A stretch of 20,294 nucleotides of DNA from Desulfobacterales bacterium (GCA_030145595.1 JAQYVG010000022.1:1-20294), one strand, 5' to 3'. Shown: positions 7,858-14,331, numbered from the stretch's first letter. Numbers and translations: made by a program. The notes: a model not told the origin generated them from the sequence alone.

Positions 7858-8021
7858 AAGGATACAAGGGTCCAAGGATTCAAGGATTCGAGTGAAATAC
7901 TTTAAAATATCTTTGCCGTAAATGTTTTGCCGAAGTTGAAAGTATGCTCACAACGGTGATAAAATCGTTTGAAAGCATACACTTGAACCCTTGACCCCTA
8001 GAATCCTTGAACCCTCTTTCC
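7858..8021. repeat. facing pair of 8-bp repeat arrays with central cruciform
   Basis: Four consecutive 8-base units of the AAGGATTC type fill 7858-7889. Five units of the complementary type (CTTGAACC, CTTGACCC, CTAGAATC and so on) fill 7982-8021. Between them GTATGCT (7942-7948) and AGCATAC (7974-7980), with inner AACG/CGTT, form a cruciform. The whole 164 bases is an imperfect inverted repeat ending about 55 bases before purN. Confidence 0.65.
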
Positions 8022-8077
8022 AACTAAATTAGAGAAGAACTAACTTTAATACTCTTGACATACTGGGGAGCCATGCT

Positions 8078-8884
8078 ATGGGCGGTAAAATTCGTATCGG
8101 GGCGCTGATATCAGGAGGCGGCAGTAACCTTCAGGCCATCATGGACGCCTGCGAGAATGGAATGATCAGCGGTGAAATAGTCTTTGCGGGTTCGGATAAT
8201 CCGGCTGCAAGCGGTCTTGAAAAAATCCGCAGCAGAAGAATACCAACCTTTGTAGTGGATTACGGATCGATCATAAAACAGTTCAAAAAGGGACCGGACA
8301 AGGCCGTGCTGCCTGAGGATTTCGATCTTGACGACGTCCTGGCCAAGCAATCTCTTTTCGCGACGGATTCCGATCCCGAAAAAGTCAGAAACTTCTTAAT
8401 GACCCGGGCGGTGGCTGAAGCTAAATTACTTGAAGCGATGGAGCCTTACACTTTTGACCTTCTGGTACTGGCCGGCTTTATGAGAAATTTAACGCCTTAT
8501 TTTATCGACCGGATAAATACGGTCCCCGGCAGTCTCCGCATCATGAACATCCATCCGGCCCTGCTGCCCGCATTCCCCGGAATCGACGGGTACGGAGACA
8601 CCTTCCGGTACGGCTGCAAGGTCGGAGGGTGTACGGTACACTTTGTCGATTACGGTGAAGATTCCGGCCCGATTATCGGTCAAGCAGCTTATGAAATAAC
8701 TGCAGATGATACCATCGAAACCATTCGTGCAAAGGGCCTCAAGCTGGAGTGGTCCCTATATTCGAATTGTGTACGGCTGTTTGCCGAGGGGCTTCTGCAA
8801 ACGGTTCGGATGACCCATCCATTAAAAAACGGCAGAACCTACGAACGGACCGTGGTGAAAATAACCCTGCCGCCGAAGAAATAA
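8078..8884 (+). CDS. purN: phosphoribosylglycinamide formyltransferase, long form
   Basis: PurN transfers a formyl group from 10-formyl-tetrahydrofolate to GAR, the third step of purine synthesis. The 268-residue protein begins with the nucleotide-binding ISGGGSNLQA (11-20). Its catalytic core has N157 and H159 in MNIHPALLPAFPG, followed by GCTVHFVDYGEDSGPIIGQ with the likely catalytic D195. Typical PurN proteins have about 190-220 residues; the extra length is mainly an insertion near residues 62-110 (LPEDFDLDDVLAKQ and neighbours), plus a short C-terminal tail. GGGGAG lies 7 bases before the start, and an out-of-frame ATG at 8073 is ignored. It is transcribed alone and ends at a clear hairpin terminator. 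Confidence 0.93.
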   Translation: MGGKIRIGALISGGGSNLQAIMDACENGMISGEIVFAGSDNPAASGLEKIRSRRIPTFVVDYGSIIKQFKKGPDKAVLPEDFDLDDVLAKQSLFATDSDPEKVRNFLMTRAVAEAKLLEAMEPYTFDLLVLAGFMRNLTPYFIDRINTVPGSLRIMNIHPALLPAFPGIDGYGDTFRYGCKVGGCTVHFVDYGEDSGPIIGQAAYEITADDTIETIRAKGLKLEWSLYSNCVRLFAEGLLQTVRMTHPLKNGRTYERTVVKITLPPKK

Positions 8885-8888
8885 AGAT

Positions 8889-8915
8889 CCGGGTCCAGAG
8901 GGCCCGGCTTTGATT
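8889..8915 (+). terminator. rho-independent terminator of purN
   Basis: CCGGGTCC (8889-8896), loop AGA, GGGCCCGG (8900-8907) make an 8-bp GC-rich stem with one G-U pair, followed by CTTTGATTT. It begins 4 bases after the purN stop. Confidence 0.75.
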
Positions 8916-8955
8916 TCACCCCATCGGGGCGCACCTATCTCAAATCTAGTAAGTG

Positions 8956-9086
8956 GAAATTCCAAATAACAAGCATCAAATTACAAATAAATCACAATAA
9001 CCGAAATTCCAAATAACAAACTTTGGAATTTCCTTGAGATTTGCCTGCCCGCCGTCTTTTTGGCGGGGTGCTTGGAATTTGTGATT
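8956..9086. repeat. direct and inverted repeats in purN/VWA spacer
   Basis: A 17-base word, GAAATTCCAAATAACAA, is present at 8956-8972 and again at 9003-9019. Its core is mirrored as TTGGAATTT at 9023-9031 and 9072-9080, so the stretch can fold back on itself. CCCGCC/GGCGGG (9048-9053 and 9062-9067) forms a hairpin inside. No coding potential is visible. Confidence 0.6.
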
Positions 9087-9095
9087 TTAGACACA

Positions 9096-9180
9096 AAACT
9101 CCGCCTCCCGACCTCCGACCTCCGACCTCCGACCTCCCTGGCGCGGCGAAGCGTAGCGAAGACGGCTGACCTCCGACCTC
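9096..9180. repeat. heptamer tandem repeat (GACCTCC)n at 3' end of VWA gene
   Basis: Four exact GACCTCC units fill 9110-9137, preceded by two related heptamers from 9096. After a 30-base GC-rich break, two more units (9168-9180) run directly into the stop codon of the VWA gene at 9181. On the transcribed minus strand the array reads GGAGGTC repeatedly. Confidence 0.75.
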
Positions 9181-10371
9181 TTACTTGGTCATCAGATGCC
9201 CGACCGCCTGCTCCAACCCATCCAGGGTAAGTTCAAACATGGGAAAAATCTCTCGGATAGAGACGATAGTGCGGGTGTGCTCCCACATTTGCGAAGATAT
9301 GGGATTTAGCCAGACACAATGGGGAAAGGTTTGCGCTAAAAATTTGAGCTGTTCGATGCTGGCCTTACCGCTGCGTTCATCCACATAAATCGACCCGTCC
9401 GCTGCCATCAATTCATAGGGGGCCATGCTGGCATCCCCCAGCATGATCAGACGGGTTTCAGGATCAGAGGTTGCAAAATCCTGAACTTTTTTGGGTTTCC
9501 GGGCTCTGGTGGAATCCTCCCAGAGGACGTCGTAAACGGTGTTGTGGAAATAATAGGTTTTCAGGTCCTTGAATTGATCGCGGGCATAATCAAAAAGGGT
9601 TTGTACAACCGGTATGTGAGGGTCCATGGACCAGCCGCCGTTATCGATGGCCAGAATCATCTTGAGGCGGTCTTTTAAACTTCTGGTAAAAATGATATCG
9701 ATTTCCCCCGCGTTTTTCATGGTCTGGTAAACGGTTTCGTCGATGTCTACCCGGTCCAGGGGACCGACGGGGATCAAATTGCGCAGCCGCTTCAAGGCTT
9801 CTCCGATCATATTCTGGGTAAGGGGACCCCGCCGGGAATAATCCTTATACCTTCTTTCCAGGGCGACTTTAACGGCCGACTTATTACGGGACACGCCCCC
9901 CACGCGCATTCCCTCCGGATGATGTCCGGAATGCCCCACCGGAGAAGTCCCGCCGGTACCGATCCATGTCCTGCCCCCATAATGACGCTTTTGCTGATCC
10001 TTAAGACGTGCTTTAAAGTATTCGATCAACTCTGCGGGCGTCAGTTGACTCAGCTCCGATTCGTCCATGTCAAGGGCGTCGGCAAGGACCTTGGGGTCTT
10101 TGAGCCATTCGTCCAGCATGGCCCTGGCAATTTCATCGAGTTCAATTTCGTCATATTCGAGCAGTTCAGCTCCTTCAAAACGATGAGCAAAGACCCGGTC
10201 ATAGCTATCAAAATAGCGCTCGCTTTTGACAAGAATCGCCCGTGCGGAGGTATAGAACTCATCCACGGAATTGATCAGCCCCATGTTCAGTGCTTTTTGC
10301 AAGGTCAGAAACGAAGTCGGACTGACCGGTATCCCGGCATTTTTCAAACTGTAGAAAAAATCAACAAACAT
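9181..10371 (-). CDS. CoxE-like von Willebrand factor A domain protein
   Basis: VWA-domain protein of the type paired with MoxR AAA+ ATPases (CoxE-like); such pairs act as chaperones for metal insertion or complex assembly. The substrate here is unknown. The 396-residue cytosolic protein lacks a signal peptide or membrane helix. The N-terminal half is helical and acidic (about 60-130) and leads into a basic, glycine/histidine-rich linker (about 128-165). The VWA fold occupies about 235-396. Its metal-site motif reads DNGGWS (D243-S248) instead of the usual DxSxS, with later MIDAS-like residues around GDASM (312-316). The gene lies downstream of the MoxR gene on the same strand but is separated from it by 297 bases filled with a palindromic element. 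The ATG at 10371 has only a weak AAGGTG-like ribosome site upstream. Confidence 0.8.
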   Translation of the reverse strand: MFVDFFYSLKNAGIPVSPTSFLTLQKALNMGLINSVDEFYTSARAILVKSERYFDSYDRVFAHRFEGAELLEYDEIELDEIARAMLDEWLKDPKVLADALDMDESELSQLTPAELIEYFKARLKDQQKRHYGGRTWIGTGGTSPVGHSGHHPEGMRVGGVSRNKSAVKVALERRYKDYSRRGPLTQNMIGEALKRLRNLIPVGPLDRVDIDETVYQTMKNAGEIDIIFTRSLKDRLKMILAIDNGGWSMDPHIPVVQTLFDYARDQFKDLKTYYFHNTVYDVLWEDSTRARKPKKVQDFATSDPETRLIMLGDASMAPYELMAADGSIYVDERSGKASIEQLKFLAQTFPHCVWLNPISSQMWEHTRTIVSIREIFPMFELTLDGLEQAVGHLMTK

Positions 10372-10410
10372 CCTTCAAACACCTTGATCTAATTCTGCTT
10401 ATTTATACTC

Positions 10411-10662
10411 ACCGCAGAGCCGCAGAGAACGCAGAGTAAATTTTCCTTTTCACTTTCTGCTGAGAGGGCAGAAAGTGAAAAATAATTTTTCTTCGAACAA
10501 ATCAGGCCGCGATCATTCCCAGTTTGTTTTACTGGCCGGCAAATAAGAAATATCTTTAAAGCGTGATGCAGTTTTAATTTTGCCAGCATCCCTGTCCCGC
10601 TACAAGCAGGCTCAGCGGCAAAATTAAATAAATATTCTTTGCGCCCTTTGCGTCTTTGCGGT
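10411..10662. repeat. 252-bp composite palindromic element between MoxR and VWA genes
   Basis: The ends are 26-base inverted modules, 20 of 26 positions matching: CGCAGAG-type repeats at 10411-10436 and CTTTGCG-type repeats at 10637-10662. Inside are a perfect 14-bp hairpin (TTTTCACTTTCTGC 10447-10460 with 10468-10481) and a perfect 12-bp one (TTTAATTTTGCC 10573-10584 with 10617-10628). No gene is present. It looks like a MITE or REP-type unit inserted just behind the MoxR stop. Confidence 0.65.
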
Positions 10663-10668
10663 AAAAAA

Positions 10669-11523
10669 TTAGAAAAGCCTGCGGCTGCCGGTCGCTTCTA
10701 CGACCCTCTCATAATCCTGGCTCTTTTTGAACAAAACTCCCAAAAAGGGGATGTCGCCTTTGCCCGGCCTTTGGGGCTTAAAGTCAGGATCGGTTTCCAA
10801 GGCCCGAATCCAGTTGAGCAGTTCCCGGGTTGCCGGTTTCTTTTCAATGGCTTCGATTTCCCTCAATCTATAAAATGCTGCAATGGCATTCTCCATCAGG
10901 TTCGAGTCTATGTCCGGAAAATGAACCGTAACTATCTTTTGCATCATTTTCGGATCCGGAAAGGCGATGTGGTGGAAATTGCACCGGCCCAGAAAGGGAT
11001 CCGACAGGTCTTTTTTGGCATTGGAAGTAATCACGATTACCGGACGATGATAGACCTTCACAGTCTTGTCAATCTCAATGATGTCAAATTCCATCTGGTC
11101 CAGGACGTCCAGCATATCATCCTGGAAATCGGTATCCGCCTTGTCGATCTCATCGATCAAAAGAACGGTCCTGGTTTCCGAAGTAAAGGCCTGACCGATC
11201 TTCCCCATCTTGATATACTCTTCGATATTACTGACATCCCTGCTGGAATCACCAAACCGGCTGTCATTAAGACGTGTCAGGGTGTCATACTGATAAAGCG
11301 CGTCCACCAGCTTCATGCTTGACTTTACATTCAGCACAATCAGGGGCATTCGCAGGCTCTCGGCAATGGCATGGGCCAGCATGGTTTTGCCGGTACCCGG
11401 TTCACCTTTTAAAAGCAGCGGCATTTCGAGGGCCATGGAAACGTTGACGATGCTGGCCAGCTCATCATCGAGAATGTACCGGGAAGCTCCTGAAAATTTT
11501 TGATCTGTAGAGTTGTCAACCAT
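10669..11523 (-). CDS. MoxR-family AAA+ ATPase
   Basis: AAA+ ATPase of the MoxR group, which works with VWA proteins in maturing or activating protein complexes. The 284 residues contain Walker A GEPGTGKT (40-47), Walker B VLLIDEID (120-127), sensor 1 in VIVITSNAKK, an arginine-finger candidate in FLGRCNFH, and a helical lid domain from about 200. No other domain is attached. GAGG lies 7-8 bases before the start. The partner VWA gene follows on the same strand beyond a 252-bp repeat element. A structured, possibly terminating, inverted repeat lies just upstream (11552-11629). Confidence 0.88.
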   Translation of the reverse strand: MVDNSTDQKFSGASRYILDDELASIVNVSMALEMPLLLKGEPGTGKTMLAHAIAESLRMPLIVLNVKSSMKLVDALYQYDTLTRLNDSRFGDSSRDVSNIEEYIKMGKIGQAFTSETRTVLLIDEIDKADTDFQDDMLDVLDQMEFDIIEIDKTVKVYHRPVIVITSNAKKDLSDPFLGRCNFHHIAFPDPKMMQKIVTVHFPDIDSNLMENAIAAFYRLREIEAIEKKPATRELLNWIRALETDPDFKPQRPGKGDIPFLGVLFKKSQDYERVVEATGSRRLF

Positions 11524-11551
11524 TTAAATACCTCATAATAATTTATAGATA

Positions 11552-11629
11552 ATCACGAAAACACGAAATCTCGAAAGCACGAAATAATATTATAATTTTC
11601 GTGTTTTCGTGTCTTCGTGCTTTCGTGAT
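11552..11629. repeat. 33-bp inverted repeat made of 8-bp CACGAAA units
   Basis: The left arm (11552-11584) holds four 8-base units of the CACGAAAN type. The right arm (11597-11629) holds four complementary TTTTCGTG-type units. The arms enclose 12 AT bases, and a T-rich run follows at 11633-11639. It lies between the MetE-like gene and the MoxR gene, both on the minus strand, and could end transcription or be a REP-like unit. Confidence 0.75.
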
Positions 11630-11668
11630 AAGTTTTTTTAGCCCCAATTTATACCACTCAGGTATCCT

Positions 11669-12736
11669 TTAGTCCTGATTTCGTATGGTTTCTGACACTT
11701 TCTTTGTCAACATAAGCACCTTTGCTGCCAGATCAAGGCTCAGAGAACCCGCCCCGCAACTCGGAGTGATCAGAGACTGGGCCAGTATTTTGGACGGTTC
11801 AATGCCAAGAGCCGCGACCGCCCGCACCTGGTCCTGCCAAGCCGCTGCCAAAGAATCGACGCTCTCTTTTTCTATGTCATCGGGATTCGAGGTCGGTACG
11901 ATTCCCCAGGCCAGAATGCCGCCGGATTCCATAAACGTCTTAATATGATCCGGATAAAGGATGAACTTGTCAAAATAAGAATAGGCATCAAAACTGACAA
12001 TATCAGTGCGTGAATCCAATATCACGGACCAGTCGGAATTGGCGCAAACATGGATACCTGCAAGGCCTCCTTCGTCATGAACGGCACCAATCACTTCGTC
12101 CAGGCAGGCCGCGACCTCTTCACGTGACATTCCGATAAAAGCAGATGACCCAAAACCGGCCAGAGCAGGCTCATCTAAAAACACGATTACCGGGAGTTTG
12201 AATTTTGAAAGCATCCTGACCTGCCATCCGGCTTTCAGAGCCAGAAGCTTCACGGCCGCATCTCGCACCTGCTCGTTATAAAAAATGGCCTTACCGTTCT
12301 GATCGGTCACTCCCAACCCGAAGGTTATGGGGCCGGTTATTTGACCTTTGAGTGCTACCGGGGTGTCGTCAAAAGCTTCGATCCTGTCCAAAAGCGTAAA
12401 AAAACCCCTGGCAGTAGCGGCGGTCAGAGTAAAGCGGGAATCTTCAAGCTCCTTCTCCCCTTCTATCACCGCCATATACTCCTCGTAGAAAGATAGCAGT
12501 TGATTATCGAAATCATCAACTGCCGTATCGATAAAGGACTTGTCGTTTACGGTTACAAGCCCGGGAAATCCCGGCAGAAACTGAGCTGTCATCCCCTCCT
12601 GTTTATAAACCGGAAGCTGAATCCACAACGGAATTTGGGGCGTGTGCTCCAACACAAGGTTGACGGCTTCATCATGGTCATCCATGGGAAGGCTGCCGAT
12701 CAGTACCGGAAGACCGTTTGGCTGAAATTTTTTCAT
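11669..12736 (-). CDS. stand-alone MetE-like / UROD-fold methyltransferase
   Basis: Protein of the cobalamin-independent methionine synthase/uroporphyrinogen decarboxylase superfamily. It has only the catalytic barrel, without the N-terminal folate half of MetE. The 355 residues include GQITGPITFG (131-140), FLDEPAL (187-192 region) and a zinc-type set H229-x-C231 plus C327 in PSCGAG. D250 sits about where MetE has its glutamate ligand. It could be a core-MetE methionine synthase using a methyl-corrinoid donor, or another thiol/corrinoid methyltransferase; the sequence does not decide. The ATG at 12736 is chosen over in-frame starts to 12805 because AAAGGA lies 9 bases ahead and the family begins near here. 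A perfect 16-bp palindrome lies upstream. Confidence 0.78.
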   Translation of the reverse strand: MKKFQPNGLPVLIGSLPMDDHDEAVNLVLEHTPQIPLWIQLPVYKQEGMTAQFLPGFPGLVTVNDKSFIDTAVDDFDNQLLSFYEEYMAVIEGEKELEDSRFTLTAATARGFFTLLDRIEAFDDTPVALKGQITGPITFGLGVTDQNGKAIFYNEQVRDAAVKLLALKAGWQVRMLSKFKLPVIVFLDEPALAGFGSSAFIGMSREEVAACLDEVIGAVHDEGGLAGIHVCANSDWSVILDSRTDIVSFDAYSYFDKFILYPDHIKTFMESGGILAWGIVPTSNPDDIEKESVDSLAAAWQDQVRAVAALGIEPSKILAQSLITPSCGAGSLSLDLAAKVLMLTKKVSETIRNQD

Positions 12737-12803
12737 CACACAAGATCCTTTCATTAGTAAAACGCTATGATTTCTACATGTCACAAATTCAACTAAGATT
12801 ATC

Positions 12804-12819
12804 ATGCATTATAATGCAT
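12804..12819. promoter_or_regulatory. perfect 16-bp palindrome, candidate operator for the MetE-like gene
   Basis: ATGCATTATAATGCAT is a perfect palindrome 67 bases upstream of the MetE-like start. It contains TATAAT, and on the minus strand it sits between TTGTA-like and GATAAT hexamers. A repressor bound here would block a promoter for the gene. The regulator is unknown. Confidence 0.5.
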
Positions 12820-12917
12820 TACAAGCCTTTACCCGCATCTCTCATGAACAATTTCTTTCATCATTGAAACACTTTAAAAATCTACTTTAACGTTTTTAGA
12901 AGGTGCGGTCTAATAGA

Positions 12918-12946
12918 TTGACACTCAAATTACCTGATGTTATATA
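12918..12946 (+). promoter_or_regulatory. consensus sigma-70 promoter for zinc-ribbon gene and tatA
   Basis: TTGACA (12918-12923), 17 bases, TATATA (12941-12946). Transcription would begin near 12953, about 40 bases before the GTG start at 12993. Confidence 0.75.
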
Positions 12947-12992
12947 ACAAATTTACCGGGGATTCTATCTTTTCAAGCAAAAAAGGCCTATC

Positions 12993-13403
12993 GTGACTAA
13001 CGTTATCCATTTTAACAATAAACTGCAGCACTCCAGAGACAAAAAAGCTGCATTAAATCATAAACGCAAGCTTTTGGCTGTTCAGAAGGTTTTTCAGTGC
13101 GCCCACTGTGCCTTCAAGTGTGAGAAGTGCGGCACACAGATTAATCCGGATGAACGTGATAATATATCTGAAAAGGACAATATCAGAGTCCCCTACCGTT
13201 TCTGTGAGGGCTGCAGCGAAGAATATATCGATTACATCGAACGCCTGCATGGAAGGGGCGATCCAGACTGTTATTGGCATAACGAGGCCTGGCTTGAAGC
13301 CTGGCGGAGATGGATCGATTATCAGGGTGTCATTGACCGCTATTTAAAATCAAAAGAGTTTGTACAGCTTTTGAAAGAACTCAAAGAGACCAGATCCGAT
13401 TAA
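12993..13403 (+). CDS. conserved-type hypothetical zinc-ribbon protein
   Basis: I do not recognise a named family. The 136-residue product has a basic N-terminus (residues 10-30) and three CxxC pairs (C36/C39, C43/C46, C71/C74), suggesting one or two bound zinc ions or a metal cluster. The C-terminal half is rich in aromatic residues and helical (YIDYIERLHGRGD, WLEAWRRWIDYQGVIDRYL). There is no signal peptide or membrane helix. The GTG start has AAAGG 7 bases upstream and lies behind a consensus promoter. tatA follows 12 bases after the stop, so the two form an operon; whether the protein has a role in Tat export is only a guess from position. Confidence 0.8.
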   Translation: MTNVIHFNNKLQHSRDKKAALNHKRKLLAVQKVFQCAHCAFKCEKCGTQINPDERDNISEKDNIRVPYRFCEGCSEEYIDYIERLHGRGDPDCYWHNEAWLEAWRRWIDYQGVIDRYLKSKEFVQLLKELKETRSD

Positions 13404-13415
13404 TAGGAGGAAAAT

Positions 13416-13610
13416 ATGTTTGGAATTGGAATGCCGGAACTTATTATCATTCTTGTAATTATTCTGATAATTTTTGGAGCCGGCAGACTCCCGGAAATAG
13501 GAGCGGGTATGGGCAAAGCCATCAAGAATTTCAAGGGCGCCACATCCGTACCTGACAAAAAAGAGACTCAAAAACTTGACGAAAAGTTTGAAGAAAAACT
13601 TGGAGACTAA
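13416..13610 (+). CDS. tatA: Sec-independent translocase subunit TatA/TatE
   Basis: TatA forms the variable pore of the twin-arginine pathway, which exports folded proteins across the inner membrane. The 64-residue protein has the N-terminal membrane helix (about 6-21, PELIIILVIILIIFG), the hinge and FGAGRLPEIGAGMGKAIKNFK amphipathic helix typical of the family, and a charged tail. AGGAGG lies close before the ATG. No tatB or tatC is nearby, so the rest of the translocase must be elsewhere. The stop codon overlaps a hairpin at 13608-13628. Confidence 0.93.
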   Translation: MFGIGMPELIIILVIILIIFGAGRLPEIGAGMGKAIKNFKGATSVPDKKETQKLDEKFEEKLGD

Positions 13611-13660
13611 AATCGCTTTGCGATTTTATAAAACTCCCGCAGTCCCGCTGAAAGCGGGAC
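13608..13660 (+). terminator. tandem hairpins after tatA
   Basis: TAAAATCGC (13608-13616) and GCGATTTTA (13620-13628) form a 9-bp stem that includes the tatA stop codon. A second stem, GTCCCGCT (13642-13649) with AGCGGGAC (13653-13660), follows. The first is a short member of the AAAATCG/CGATTTT palindrome family found at 7264 and 14698. Termination is likely, though no long T-run follows. Confidence 0.55.
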
Positions 13661-13740
13661 GGGATCCAAATAGCAAACTTAACATTTTTCGACAACTGCT
13701 TCTATAAACCGAAACCTTAGCCTGGAAAGTGTCTTTCTTC

Positions 13741-13780
13741 ATTTGATTTCCGCGTTGCTTGCAGCGTGGAAATCAAATTT
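13741..13780. terminator. 18-bp hairpin between converging tatA and ssb
   Basis: Bases 13741-13758 pair with 13761-13778 along 18 positions, two of them G-U on the plus-strand transcript. It starts ATTTGATTTCC and ends GGAAATCAAAT, directly at the ssb stop. The place and strength suggest a two-way terminator. Confidence 0.65.
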
Positions 13781-14201
13781 AGAAAGGAATATCATCATCC
13801 TCTCTATCCGAAAGTGGCGGCCCCGAGTATTCCGGAGTATGTGGAGGTTCAGGCATCTTGGATGCATCCCCAGAACCTCTGGGCCCCAGCATCTTCATTT
13901 CGTTGGCAATAATATCAGTGCTGTATCTTGTGATACCGTCCTTTTCCCACGAACTGGTCTGCAATCGGCCTTCAATGTATACTTGACTTCCTTTTGAAAG
14001 ATACTCACCGCATATTTCTCCTAATCTCCCGAAAGCAGTGATGCGATGCCACTCGGTCCGCTCTTGCATCTCCCCGCTGTTTTTATCTTTCCATTTATTG
14101 GAAGTTGCTATACTGAATTTTGCAACCGCCATGCCGCTCGGTGTATAGCTTACTTCAGGATCTCTGCCAAGGTTGCCCACTAAAATTACCTTGTTAATCA
14201 T
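13779..14201 (-). CDS. ssb: single-stranded DNA-binding protein
   Basis: SSB coats single-stranded DNA during replication, repair and recombination. The 140 residues give one OB fold (about 1-105: MINKVILVGNLGRDPEV, FSIATSNKW, TEWHRITAFGRLGE, YIEGRLQT), a short proline/glycine-rich linker, and the acidic tip DDDIPF that recruits partner proteins. Length is slightly short because of the brief linker. GAGGGGGT lies upstream of the ATG. It is a single-gene unit with its own promoter candidate and a palindrome near the predicted transcription start. Confidence 0.96.
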   Translation of the reverse strand: MINKVILVGNLGRDPEVSYTPSGMAVAKFSIATSNKWKDKNSGEMQERTEWHRITAFGRLGEICGEYLSKGSQVYIEGRLQTSSWEKDGITRYSTDIIANEMKMLGPRGSGDASKMPEPPHTPEYSGPPLSDREDDDIPF

Positions 14202-14221
14202 CGTTTACCCCCTCTCATTCA

Positions 14222-14269
14222 GCAAATGTTCGTTTGCAAATAGATACATAAAAATAACCGTATTGTCAA
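14222..14269 (-). promoter_or_regulatory. ssb promoter with overlapping palindrome
   Basis: On the minus strand TTGACA (14269-14264) and TATCTA (14246-14241) are 17 bases apart. Just downstream, GCAAATGTTCGTTTGC (14222-14237) is an inverted repeat over the expected start point, so it could be an operator. It shares CGAAC with Gram-positive LexA boxes, but the match is partial. Confidence 0.5.
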
Positions 14270-14302
14270 ACAACGATGTTATCCCAACCCGGATAAACCG
14301 GC

Positions 14303-14331
14303 CTCCGGCTCGTAGAGCCTACGGCTCGGAG
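14303..14331. repeat. symmetrical hairpin upstream of ssb
   Basis: Two nested stems, CTCCG/CGGAG (14303-14307, 14327-14331) and CGTAG/CTACG (14311-14315, 14319-14323), are separated by GCT on both sides. It lies about 100 bases upstream of ssb, beyond its promoter. Confidence 0.5.

Noticed and set aside
7694..7921. 76-codon open frame on the plus strand upstream of purN
   Set aside because: It has no start codon and runs into the 8-base repeat array; the translation has no recognisable pattern.
8054..8059. TTGACA hexamer just upstream of purN as a -35 box
   Set aside because: A -10 at 17 bases would fall on the start codon and no TATAAT-like sequence is there.
9919..10392. 157-codon frame antisense to the VWA gene
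   Set aside because: Shadow of the conserved VWA protein gene; no ribosome site and no known motif.
10639..11322. 227-codon frame antisense to the MoxR gene
   Set aside because: The opposite strand encodes an unmistakable Walker A/B ATPase; this frame is a by-product of its codon use.
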